Below are positions 38,482 to 47,763 of a DNA stretch of 64,000 bases, one piece after another. The first letter of the stretch is position 1, and every line of letters starts with the position of its first letter. The DNA comes from Sneathiella glossodoripedis JCM 23214 (GTDB taxonomy: Bacteria; Pseudomonadota; Alphaproteobacteria; Sneathiellales; Sneathiellaceae), in the NCBI RefSeq assembly GCF_000616095.1, contig NZ_BAMS01000002.1, positions 398,452 through 462,451 of the forward strand, written 5' to 3'. The position numbers were made by a program, and so were the translations under genes. Under the pieces are notes generated by a model. It was not told the origin of the DNA, did not search any database, and worked only from the letters and a program-made list of their open reading frames with translations.

Positions 38482-39734
38482 CTAGAAACGATCTACCGAA
38501 TAATCTGAAATGTCAAGTTTTGTGCGTATATTCAAAATCTGTTCCGTTATTAGCCTTGCTGATCCAGCACTGAGGGTCCAACCAAGTGTCCATGCCCGAC
38601 ATTCAAAAACAGGTTTTTAACAGGTGTCGGCCCAATGATTGGCACGCAGTCGGTGGTCATCGGGCGGGTACCGCACCAGCGTTCTGCTCCGTCGAAATCA
38701 CCAGCATCTGGAAAAATTCCTCTCACAGAGGATAACACCATATCCTCGCGTATCCTGTTGGGGGGAGTTGTATATCCGTTAATTTCCGCGGTTCCAGCGG
38801 CCCGCAGCCTATTCCCCAGTCTGCTCATAACAACATGCTGTTCCATATCCGTAATACTGACTTTAGGTGCAGTATTTTTATTGCCAACCGGAATGCTAAC
38901 CGAATAGCCTTTTACTGGATAAACAGGGATTTTTAGTCCTATTTTTTGTCCCAAAAATCTGGCATTTACGCCATTGCAAATAACGACACTATCAAATTCG
39001 AATATCTCGTTTTGGCTTGTTTTTATGGCAGAAACTTTGTGATTTTTAATAATAAAATCAGCGACTTCTGTGTCGAATTTAAACTCAACACCAAGATCCA
39101 TACACCGCCTTTGCATGTGATCAGTGAATTTGCGTGCATCACCACTTTCGTCGATTTCGCTATATGTACCACCCAGAAGTTTTGTTTTGGCATTGGCGAG
39201 CGCAGGTTCAATTTTCTCAAGCTCATTTTGATCGAGAAGTTTCTGATTAACGCCGTTTTTATTGAGCCATTCGCAAAGCTGTTCGGCTTCGATTGCGGTT
39301 GCTTTGGTCGAAAACAGCTTTAAAATTCCTCGGGTTTCGTGATCAAATTCAAATGTCTCAGCGGTATTGATTTCCTGAAATGTTTGCTTGCTCAAATGCG
39401 CGAGTTTGAGAACCTTTAAGGCATTTTTGAAAAAACTTTTTTTGTTCGCACTGTATAGAAAATCTATACCCCACTTCCACATAAATGGATCCGGTTGCAG
39501 ACGAAAAAGGAGGGGGGCGTCACCCCTGCCAAGCCACTTAATTAGTCTGCGAGGCACGTCCGGGCTGTTCCATGGAAAAGGCTGACTTATCGATATCTGC
39601 CCACCATTTGCAAAACTCGTTTCCGCCGCAACACGGCTATTGCGGTCAAAGACACTGACGTTACATCCCTGTTTTGCAAGCTGGTAAGCTGTGTTAATGC
39701 CGATAACACCAGCACCGATAACTGCGACATTCAC
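38482..39734 (-). CDS. dadA: D-amino-acid dehydrogenase-like FAD oxidoreductase (apparent frameshift)
   Basis: FAD-dependent enzyme that oxidises D-amino acids to keto acids. The N-terminal FAD-binding motif is AVIGAGVIGINTAYQLAKQG, SFANGGQISIS is typical of DadA, and RWCGTRPMTTDCVPIIGPTPVKNLFLNVGHGH lies near the end. The frame runs to an early stop at 38550 (VLDQQG). Adding one G at about 38583 (TTGGTTGG to TTGGGTTGG) continues as GWTLSAGSARLITEQIL to a stop at 38482, the expected C-terminal cofactor motif. The reconstructed length is 417 residues. The substrate range is inferred from the family. Confidence 0.85.
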
Positions 39735-39862
39735 AACAAAATACCTTTGGGTTGGGTGAATTTTGAGTGCACCTTATCCAATGAAGCAGGCCAACCTCAA
39801 TCAAAAAAACAAGTTTTCAACTTCCGTATTGCAACTTGGGAAAAAAGTTTTAGAGTTCCCGG

Positions 39863-40663
39863 ATGACTGAACCTTTAATATACGAACAGAATGAGGGGAT
39901 TGTAACCCTCACGATCAATCGTCCGGAGGAGCGCAATGCCCTCTCTGACGATCTCATCTTCAATGCATTTATCGATGCTGCGAATAAAATCAATGCGGAT
40001 AACAGCGTTCGATGCGTTATTCTAACCGGAAAGGGAAAGGCTTTCTCTGCCGGCGGGAATGTGAAACATATGCGTGATCGCGAAGGCTTGTTTGCCGGTA
40101 CTCCGACAGAATTACGTCAGGGATATCGACATGGAATTCAGAAAATTCCACTGGCATTTTATAATCTGGAAGTCCCCACAATCGCTGCTGTGAATGGTCC
40201 TGCCGTCGGTGCAGGCTGCGATCTTGCGTGCATGTGCGACATTCGAATTGCCGGGACATCAGCCAAATTTGCTGAAAGCTTTGTGAAGCTTGGTATTATT
40301 CCAGGTGATGGCGGGGCTTGGTTTTTGCCGCGTACAATCGGCAAAAGCAGAGCAGCAGAATTGACTTTTACTGGCGATATGATCGACGCACAGACAGCCT
40401 TGGACTGGGGATTGGTCTCCAAGGTGGTTGAGGATGCTGAGCTGATGAGCGCTGCAACGGATCTGGCCACACGAATTGCCAAGAACCCACCGCATGCATT
40501 GCGACTTTCCAAAAAGCTGATGCGCGAAGGTGAACATATGCGGCTCGATAGCCTGCTTGAGTTATCCGCAAGTTTTCAGGCACTTAGTCATTACACTGAA
40601 GACCATATGGAAGCTATTAACGCATTTTTTGAAAAACGCGACGGCGATTTCAAAGGTAAATAA
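39863..40663 (+). CDS. enoyl-CoA hydratase/isomerase family protein
   Basis: Crotonase-fold protein of 266 residues. The oxyanion-hole segments are GKGKAFSAGGNVKHMRDREG (about residues 55-75) and VPTIAAVNGPAVGAGCDLACMCDIRIA, followed by FAESFVKLGIIPGDGGAWFLPRTIG. Hydration of an enoyl-CoA in fatty-acid or amino-acid breakdown is likely, but crotonases catalyse many reactions and no pathway partner lies beside it. It is transcribed alone, and a hairpin follows the stop. Confidence 0.88.
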   Translation: MTEPLIYEQNEGIVTLTINRPEERNALSDDLIFNAFIDAANKINADNSVRCVILTGKGKAFSAGGNVKHMRDREGLFAGTPTELRQGYRHGIQKIPLAFYNLEVPTIAAVNGPAVGAGCDLACMCDIRIAGTSAKFAESFVKLGIIPGDGGAWFLPRTIGKSRAAELTFTGDMIDAQTALDWGLVSKVVEDAELMSAATDLATRIAKNPPHALRLSKKLMREGEHMRLDSLLELSASFQALSHYTEDHMEAINAFFEKRDGDFKGK

Positions 40664-40680
40664 ACAACCTTTTCAGGACG

Positions 40681-40701
40681 GCTGAAGTTATTGACTTCAG
40701 C
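40681..40701. terminator. hairpin between convergent hydratase and serine-hydrolase genes
   Basis: GCTGAAGT (40681-40688) and ACTTCAGC (40694-40701) form a perfect 8-bp stem with a 5-base loop. Only a short T-run (GTTT) follows. It lies between two converging genes and could stop transcripts from either side. Confidence 0.55.
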
Positions 40702-40712
40702 GTTTACATGTG

Positions 40713-41891
40713 TCACCAGTTTTTGAATTGCGACATCAGATCGTAAAATGATCCTTTATCGTTTCTATAAGCAAATTTGATGACAATCTTGTTGGCTTTA
40801 GGGTCAATACCAAGGAGTTGTCCCGCAAAACCAACACCCCAAAACCCGGACGAAAAACGTGGCTCTGTCCACCATTGATATCCGTAACCTGCAAAAGCAG
40901 ATGACTGTTTTTTATCAAGAGGCGTATGTGTCCTAGTGGCCTCTCTTAAATAGTCTGAAAAACAGCCTTTTTTATCAAAGCTGTTCTCAATCCATATTCC
41001 AAGCCGTGCCCAGTCACGCAAACTTGCCTGAAAGCCCGAGCTTGAGATGGTATCCCCGTTGCGGTCACTTTCCCAGTATGCAGATTTCTCAGATCCAATT
41101 TTCGACCATATGACGTCTTCAAAATATGGTGCGACGGGACGACCTGTGGATTTCTTGATCACCATTGACAGGCTGAGTGTATCGAGTGATTTGTACATAA
41201 ATTGCGTGCCGGGTTTGGCAACATCAGTTTGAATAATGTTTTCCCACCATTCGCCCCAAAGGAGTTCTTCGATTGTGACCTGCCTTAGACGTAGTGGCCA
41301 GTGAGCACCACTATAGGGCTTCAGGTTGCGGGGATTTTGTCCAATTCCGTATTTAAATGCGGGCTGTCCACCGCGCGCTGATTTATAGGCCCCAGAGCTC
41401 ATCGTAAGCAACTGCGCTATAGTCGATTTTCCCAGGTTGGAATTTCCAAGTTCCGGAACATATTTTTGAGCGTTGTCGGTTAAGCTTGCTATTTTTCCTT
41501 CGCATAAGGCTTTGCCGATGGCCAGACTGGTCAGGCTTTTTCCGATACTCATGCTAAAAAATTCAGAGTTTGCAGACCCCAACCCTGCGTATTTTTCAAC
41601 AATGATTTTGCCGTCAATTAGAACAATTATGCCGGTTGTGGCGGTGTATTTGTCCATATAGGCGTCAATATCGGAAACAATTTTGGCATATCTGGGCGAT
41701 TGCAATTCGTTTCGTGATGCGCGCTGAAGGGTAGAAGGGGTATGGCTTTCAGAGAGCCGGTAAAAGTTTGCGGATGGAACGCTGCGATAGCCCCCGACAT
41801 TGTATTTTTCCAGCATTTCTGAAGCGAAAATAGGGGCCGGAGACTGCACAAGAAAGGTTGCAATTAATAATGCCGTCCGTAGAATTTTCAT
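40713..41891 (-). CDS. secreted beta-lactamase-family serine hydrolase
   Basis: A 392-residue protein with a signal peptide (MKILRTALLIATFLVQSPAPIFA). The beta-lactamase/esterase fold is shown by the active-site SxxK in SMSIGKSLTSLAIGKAL (about residue 117) and the second motif YKSLDTLSLSMVI, with GYGYQWWTEP in the later part. Proteins of this class are esterases or peptidases rather than antibiotic-resistance enzymes. The natural substrate is unknown. It lies divergently from the alpha/beta hydrolase gene. Confidence 0.85.
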   Translation of the reverse strand: MKILRTALLIATFLVQSPAPIFASEMLEKYNVGGYRSVPSANFYRLSESHTPSTLQRASRNELQSPRYAKIVSDIDAYMDKYTATTGIIVLIDGKIIVEKYAGLGSANSEFFSMSIGKSLTSLAIGKALCEGKIASLTDNAQKYVPELGNSNLGKSTIAQLLTMSSGAYKSARGGQPAFKYGIGQNPRNLKPYSGAHWPLRLRQVTIEELLWGEWWENIIQTDVAKPGTQFMYKSLDTLSLSMVIKKSTGRPVAPYFEDVIWSKIGSEKSAYWESDRNGDTISSSGFQASLRDWARLGIWIENSFDKKGCFSDYLREATRTHTPLDKKQSSAFAGYGYQWWTEPRFSSGFWGVGFAGQLLGIDPKANKIVIKFAYRNDKGSFYDLMSQFKNW

Positions 41892-41955
41892 TCAGCAGGT
41901 TCCTAAATAATAAGAGAACAAGTATTACCAATTATACTAGTGTGTAAAAGAGGAT

Positions 41956-42969
41956 ATGAAATCTCAATTTCAGCTTAAGGGACCGATCTTTCAAATGGCA
42001 ATGAAGTTATTCGCCAGCTTTATAGCACTGCTGTTGTTATCTTCCTGTGCACCCCAAGTTCAGGACATCGGTGCCCCGGTGAGAGAGGCCCACATCTCGG
42101 ATGCATATTTTCATGCTCCTGATGGTGCAAATCTACCGCTGAAATCCTGGAAACCAGAAGCAGAAAATCTGTCGGCCATTGTGATAGCTGTACACGGTTT
42201 TAACGATTACAGGAATGGATTTGCGTTTCCGGCCAGTTGGTGGATGCAGCAAGGAATTGCGACTTTCGCTTTTGACCAAAGGGGATTTGGTGAAAATGTT
42301 CCAGTTGGGATTTGGGCGGGGGAAGAACAGCTTGTAAAAGACCTGGTTGAATTTACCAAGCTTGTGAAAAGTGCATATCCCGAGATACCTGTTTATCTGC
42401 TTGGTGAAAGTATGGGCGGGGCAATTGTAATCGCAACCGCTGTGAATGAGCAGTTGCCAGACATTGAGGGCATCATATTGTCCGCGCCGGCTGTTTGGGG
42501 TTGGCAGTCATTGAATCTTTTTTATCGAGTAGTTCTATGGACGAGCGCGCATATCGTACCGGAAATGACAGCGTCTGGTGACGGGCTTGGAATTCAGGCA
42601 TCCGATAACATTTCCATGCTCCGAAATTTGGGACGTGATCCCAAGTTCATAAAGCAAACGCGAATTGACTCGGTATATGGTTTGGTCAACCTTATGGAGT
42701 TTGCCTATGTGAACGCAAAGCACATCCAAGTGCCGATGCTGGTCTTATATGGGGCAAAGGATGAAGTGATACCAAAGAAACCGGTTGATCAGATGGTTCA
42801 GACATTGCCAGCAAATGCCGATATTGTTTTATATCAGGAAGGTTGGCATCTATTGCTCCGTGATTTGCAAGCAAAAACGGTCTGGCAGGATGTTGCAAGC
42901 TGGATTGGAAGCAGAAATATTCCTTCGGGCAATAAAGTCAGAGAACTTCCGCTTTTTAAGGATGATTAA
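41956..42969 (+). CDS. alpha/beta-hydrolase lipoprotein (lysophospholipase-like)
   Basis: Serine hydrolase of about 337 residues with a lipoprotein signal: LFASFIALLLLSSCAPQ ends in a lipobox with the cysteine to be lipidated. The conserved parts are VIAVHGFNDYRNGFAFPA, the nucleophile elbow GESMGGAIV (serine near residue 154), the acid in LYGAKDEVIPKKP and the histidine in EGWHLLLRD. It resembles monoglyceride lipases and lysophospholipases. A start at 41995 (MAMKLFASF) would give a shorter, more typical signal peptide. It converges with and overlaps the gph gene by four bases. Confidence 0.85.
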   Translation: MKSQFQLKGPIFQMAMKLFASFIALLLLSSCAPQVQDIGAPVREAHISDAYFHAPDGANLPLKSWKPEAENLSAIVIAVHGFNDYRNGFAFPASWWMQQGIATFAFDQRGFGENVPVGIWAGEEQLVKDLVEFTKLVKSAYPEIPVYLLGESMGGAIVIATAVNEQLPDIEGIILSAPAVWGWQSLNLFYRVVLWTSAHIVPEMTASGDGLGIQASDNISMLRNLGRDPKFIKQTRIDSVYGLVNLMEFAYVNAKHIQVPMLVLYGAKDEVIPKKPVDQMVQTLPANADIVLYQEGWHLLLRDLQAKTVWQDVASWIGSRNIPSGNKVRELPLFKDD

Positions 42970-43646
42970 CTCGTCTGAGAGAAATTCAATTCATTGATAG
43001 CTGGTATGAGTTCGTCAAAATGATCGATCAGTTTGTCTGCACCCAATTCATTAGGGGCTATATCTGTGTAACCAAAGCTGACAGCAATATTGGCAATGCC
43101 CGCGGATTTAGCTGCACTGATATCGTTGATACTATCCCCGACCATTAATGCAGGAAGGGTTGTTTGAGTCATCTGATCCAGTGTTAGATTAATGTGATCC
43201 GGATGTGGCTTTCTGACAGAAAAACTATCCCCGCCCGTAATCACCGACATAAAAGGATCAAAGCCAAAATCCTTTGATAGTATTTTTGCAAATTTGACAG
43301 GTTTATTTGTGCAAATTCCAAGCTCACACCCAGCATCATTCAGTTTGCTGAGGGATTCCATCACACCTGGAAACAGTAAACTGCTATCGGATAGATGTTC
43401 ACCATAGTAAATCATGAACACGTCAAACAATTCGTCAATCTGCTGCTCGCTTCCTTTTTCGCCAGTGGCCGCCAACCCTTTTTCGAGCAATACCCGCGCA
43501 CCTTGGCCGACCATATGTTTGACACTTTCAAGTGAGACACTCTGCCGGCCTGCGAAATTGAGGCAATGGTTGAGCGCTTGGTGAAGGTCGGGAGCTGTAT
43601 CGAGAAGGGTTCCATCCAAATCGAACAAAATACGCAAAGGGGACAT
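42966..43646 (-). CDS. gph: phosphoglycolate phosphatase-type HAD hydrolase
   Basis: HAD phosphatase of 226 residues that in this group removes phosphate from 2-phosphoglycolate. The catalytic aspartates are in FDLDGTLLDTAPDL, the cap domain covers about residues 15-85, and GICTNKPVKFA, RKPHPDHINLTL and PALMVGDSINDISAAKSAGIANIAVSFGYT hold the later motifs. It lies next to and divergent from glmU, with 112 bases between their start codons. The exact substrate is inferred from the family. Confidence 0.86.
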   Translation of the reverse strand: MSPLRILFDLDGTLLDTAPDLHQALNHCLNFAGRQSVSLESVKHMVGQGARVLLEKGLAATGEKGSEQQIDELFDVFMIYYGEHLSDSSLLFPGVMESLSKLNDAGCELGICTNKPVKFAKILSKDFGFDPFMSVITGGDSFSVRKPHPDHINLTLDQMTQTTLPALMVGDSINDISAAKSAGIANIAVSFGYTDIAPNELGADKLIDHFDELIPAINELNFSQTS

Positions 43647-43758
43647 CTTGAAAAATCCAGTAACACATTGTTATTTGTCGGGAAGGTACACTTTGTGCGA
43701 GATTGCCTTCAACCTTAAAAAGTAACCTTGGCATTTTTTATTAACTGAGAGCATTGGA

Positions 43759-45095
43759 ATGAGCGTTGTTGCACCGGTAATTTTGGCCGCTGGCATGGGC
43801 AGTCGTATGAAATCAGGCACGCCAAAAGTTTTGCACAAAATTGGGGGCCGGGCGATGATTAGTCATTTGCTGGCAACAGTTGGATCGATCACCGATGAAG
43901 AAGCGGTTGTTGTTGTTGCACCAGGAATGGACGACGTCAAAGGAGAAGTTTCGCCGGCGAGATGCGTAATCCAGCCAGACGCCAAAGGCACTGGACATGC
44001 TGTTAAATGTGCCCTGCCAGAAGTTAAAGAAGGTGCCGATACTGTTTTGGTTCTATATGGCGACACGTCACTCCTTAGCCGTGAAACACTGATAAAAATG
44101 ATTGAGGCCGCGAGTGCTGACAAAAAACCAGCAGTTGTTGTCTTGGGGTTCGAGCCTGCGGATCCACTTGAATATGGCCGTCTGGTTCTGGATCAGAAAG
44201 GTGATCTTGCCGCAATTACGGAATATGCAGATGCAGATGAAACTGTTCGAAAAATCGGTCTTTGCAATTCGGGTGTGATGGCTATTCGCGGGGATATTGC
44301 GAGCGAGCTGATTAATGAAATTTCCAGCAACAATGCGAAACAGGAATTTTATCTGACCGATATCGTCGAAATAGCCAATCGCAAGGGTTATACCTGCACG
44401 GCAGTGATTGGTGACGAGGACGAATTGTTGGGGGTGAACAACCGGGAGCAACTGGCGAATGCCGAAGCGGTGTTGCAGCGGCAATGGCGCAAGCAAGCAC
44501 TCGAAAGTGGGGTCACTCTGATTGATCCAGATACTGTATTTTTCAGTCACGACACGCAGATCGGGCAAGATGTCGTCATTGAACCAAACGTGTTTTTTGG
44601 ACCTGGTGTTAAGATTGGGGACAATTGCCAGATCAAGGCTTTCTCACACTTGGAAGGGTGTAGCGTTGAAAATAGCTCAACAATTGGGCCCTTCGCGCGT
44701 TTACGTCCGGGGGCAAGTCTGGGCGAGAATGTAAAGATCGGAAATTTTGTAGAGGTCAAAAAATCTCGCTTGGATGACGGGGCTAAAGTCAGTCATTTGT
44801 CTTATATTGGTGATGCTCATGTGGGGGCCGACGCGAATATTGGAGCGGGAACATCACCTGCAACTATGATGGGTATGATAAATTCAAGACAGAGATTGGA
44901 GCCGGAGCCTTTGTCGGATCCAACACCGCACTGGTCGCGCCGGTAAAGGTTGGTAAAGGGGCAATCATTGGGGCTGGCAGTACCATCACAAGAGATGTAG
45001 ACGACGATGCACTGAGTGTCGAGAGAGCAGAAGAAGTGCAGAAATCAGGCTGGGCAGCTCGTTTTAGAAAATTAAAAGCGCGCCTTGGTAAATAG
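43759..45095 (+). CDS. glmU: bifunctional UDP-GlcNAc pyrophosphorylase / GlcN-1-P acetyltransferase GlmU (apparent frameshift)
   Basis: Makes UDP-N-acetylglucosamine for peptidoglycan and lipopolysaccharide. The N-terminal uridylyltransferase has [24 protein letters not shown] and [12 protein letters not shown]; the C-terminal left-handed beta-helix acetyltransferase has hexapeptide repeats ([21 protein letters not shown]). The frame fails at about 44853: after IGAGT one missing A (GGAACATC to GGAACAATC) leads to a false stop at 44946. Restoring it gives [20 protein letters not shown] and ends at 45095. The reconstructed 445 residues are normal. GlmU is essential, so a real knockout is unlikely. 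glmS follows 29 bases later. Confidence 0.9.
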
Positions 45096-45124
45096 GCAGT
45101 TTATAACAAGGAAATGATCATCAC

Positions 45125-46946
45125 ATGTGCGGAATAGTTGGCGTACTTGGAAAAAGCGATGTTGTCCCCTCGTTAATCGGTGGCTCAAGCGACTGGAATA
45201 TCGTGGGTATGACAGTGCGGGAATCGCAACCTTGACCTCAAACGGACTAGAGCGTCGCCGGGCAGAGGGGAAATTGAAGAACCTGGAGGCGGTTCTGAAA
45301 AATAACCCGTTAAGTTCACTCGCTGGTATTGGTCATACCCGTTGGGCAACCCATGGCGTGCCAAATGAAATCAACGCGCATCCCCACGTAACAAGTGAGC
45401 TTGCGTTAGTGCATAACGGGATTATTGAAAATTATCAGGAATTGGCGTCGGGCCTCGCGGATCGCGGATATCCTATTGAATCTGACACTGATACCGAAAT
45501 CGCCGCATGGGTAATCACCAGTTTTATTGATGATGGATTGACCCCTGAAGACGCAATGGCAGCAGCGCTCAAAAAATTTCAGGGTGCGTTTTCACTAGCG
45601 GTCATTTTCAAAAATGATGATGATCTGATGATTGGCGCGCGTCGCGGTGCACCGCTCGCTGTTGGTTGGGGGGATGGAGAGATGTTCCTTGGCTCTGATG
45701 CATGGCGCTCGCTCCTTTAACTCAGCGTATTTCCTATTTGGAAGAAGATGACTGGGTTGTCCTAAATCGTGAGGGCGCAACTTTTTATGATAAAGCGGGC
45801 TCTGTTGTTACAAGAGATATTCGTCAAACCAAATTAACGGGTGCCATGATTGGTAAAGGCAATCATCGGCATTTTATGATGAAGGAAATCGTGGAGCAGC
45901 CCGCTGTTATTGGTGAAACTTTAAACAGTTTTTTCAATCCAAAAAGCCGAACCATCACACTTCCCGATCTTCCCTTTGACTGGAATAGTCTGCCAAAAGT
46001 GACAATCGTCGCCTGCGGGACTTCTTTTTACGCTGGAATGGTTGCCAAATACTGGTTTGAAAAGCTTGCGCGTTTACCTGTTGAAGTGGATATCGCTTCG
46101 GAATTCCGCTATCGTAGCATGCCCCTTCCCGAAGGAGGGCTGGCGCTTTTCATTTCCCAGTCGGGCGAGACAGCAGACACATTGGCTGCACTGCGCTATG
46201 CCCGTGAAAATGGACAGCATATTGCGTCAATCGTGAATGTTGAAGAAAGCTCGATGGGGCGCGAGTCCGACTTTGTGTTCCATACGCAGGCCGGTCCTGA
46301 AATCGGCGTTGCGTCGACCAAGGCCTTTACGTGTCAGTTGGTTACGCTTGCCTGCATCGCCATACATGCCGGTACCACCAGAAAAACATTGGATCATGAA
46401 GAAGAAGCTGAACTCTGTCAGGCACTTAGCGAGGTTCCGGCCAGAGCGGCAGATATTTTGGAAAATGACGAGGCCATCCAGCAACTGGCAACCGAGATTT
46501 TTGAAGCAAGAGACATCCTTTATATTGGCCGGGGTCCCGGTTATCCGATCGCAATGGAAGGGGCGCTTAAGCTTAAAGAGCTTTCCTATATCCACGCAGA
46601 AGGATATGCAGCGGGTGAACTCAAACATGGTCCCATAGCCTTACTTGATGATGCTGTTCCCGTAATCGTGGTTGCGCCAAGTGATGAGTTCTTTGAAAAA
46701 ACAGCGTCCAATATGCAGGAAGTCATGGCGCGTAATGCACAGGTTATTTTTCTTTCTGACGCAGAGGGAATTTCAAAACTTGGTGAGAATGTGCTTGGAA
46801 AAATTGAACTTCCAACGGTTAATTCCTTTGTCTCGCCCATTCTCTATGCCCTTCCGGTGCAGATATTGGCCTATCACGTTGCAGTGCTTAAAGGCACAGA
46901 TGTGGATCAGCCGCGCAATCTGGCAAAATCGGTAACCGTGGAATAG
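45125..46946 (+). CDS. glmS: glutamine-fructose-6-phosphate aminotransferase GlmS (two apparent frameshifts)
   Basis: Makes glucosamine-6-phosphate from fructose-6-phosphate and glutamine. The start is MCGIVGVLGK at 45125 with the catalytic cysteine as second residue. A first missing base at about 45184 breaks the frame between VVPSLIGG and LKRLEYRGYDSAG. A second at about 45701 breaks it between EMFLGSDA and MALAPLTQRISYLEE. With both restored the protein is 607 residues, matching the family, and the length divides by three. The N-terminal glutaminase (RWATHGVPNEINAHPH) and two SIS sugar domains (CGTSFYAGMVAKYWFEKL, GRGPGYPIAMEGALKLKELSYIHAEGY) are intact. No glmS ribozyme is apparent in the 29 bases upstream. 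Confidence 0.9.
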
Positions 46947-47059
46947 GGCACAGTCATTGATTTAGCCCCGTATTCTGTACATTTGACGGAACTGCGCTAT
47001 CTCATTTTACGTAACTGCAGGCTGGGTTTTCAGCATTCTTACGTAAAGGGAGGAAGATC

Positions 47060-47677
47060 ATGCAGAAAATGGTGCAGTCCGAAACACCGGCAATTCGCGA
47101 AGCTGTTGGGTTATTTCAGGATATGAATGCCCTGTATGACTGTGTGGATACGCTTCAAAACAGAGGGTTTGATCGATCTGAAATCAGTTTGATGAATTTT
47201 GAAGCTCAGGCTCATTCCATCAACGGTAAAACAATTACCAATATGCGAAAGCTTGAAGATGACCCCTCCGTTAAAAGAATGCCTTTTATTGAAAGACAGT
47301 CTTTGGGGGACGCTCAAGGGTTCCTGATTGCTTTGCCAATCTATATTTTCACCTTGTTAGGGGTTGGAATATCCACGGCGCTCTCACTGGGGACTGTATC
47401 CATGTTTATTGTTGCGGCAGGGTGCGGTTTTCTTGGCTGTGCACTTGGTTTAAGGGGCGCATACTGGATCAAAGGGCGCAGTGAAAAATCATTGAAAGAC
47501 CAGCTTGCCCGGGGCGGAATTCCGATTTGGATCCGTGTCAAAGACAAGCAGCATGAAGAACGAGCGTTGGAAGTTCTCAAGGAATTCAACGCGTTGGATG
47601 TTCATATTCACGATTTAAAAGAAGAGCCGTATATGGTGGATGATGGTCGAACCACTGTTGTTCACATTCTGCATTAA
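47060..47677 (+). CDS. small membrane protein with stress-protein-like cytoplasmic part
   Basis: A 205-residue protein not firmly recognised. The N-terminal part (REAVGLFQDMNALYDCVDTLQNRGFDRSEISLMNF, about residues 14-50) looks like the start of the YflT/17M general-stress domain, in which a two-element sequence is compared by a ferredoxin-like fold. Two hydrophobic segments (ALPIYIFTLLGVGISTALSL and TVSMFIVAAGCGFLGCALGL, about 92-135) cross the membrane in a glycine-rich hairpin. The tail (IPIWIRVKDKQHEERALEVLKEFNALDVHIHDL) has a second alpha/beta unit. An AGGGAGGAAG ribosome binding site precedes the ATG. It lies alone between glmS and a kinase gene. Confidence 0.65.
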   Translation: MQKMVQSETPAIREAVGLFQDMNALYDCVDTLQNRGFDRSEISLMNFEAQAHSINGKTITNMRKLEDDPSVKRMPFIERQSLGDAQGFLIALPIYIFTLLGVGISTALSLGTVSMFIVAAGCGFLGCALGLRGAYWIKGRSEKSLKDQLARGGIPIWIRVKDKQHEERALEVLKEFNALDVHIHDLKEEPYMVDDGRTTVVHILH

Positions 47678-47763
47678 GCACAAACCGAATTTTCGCTCCT
47701 GAGGGTCACAAAAACAAAGTGATCCGCGTCTTCCTTTTTTGTTGTTGTATAAAGGAAGACGCC

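Noticed and set aside
40713..41891. An antibiotic-resistance beta-lactamase
   Set aside because: It has the SxxK fold motif but the family context and remaining motifs are those of esterase-like penicillin-recognising proteins; no resistance role is supported.
45125..45127. A glmS ribozyme or riboswitch upstream of glmS
   Set aside because: Only 29 bases separate glmU and glmS, too few for the ribozyme, and it is known mainly from Firmicutes.
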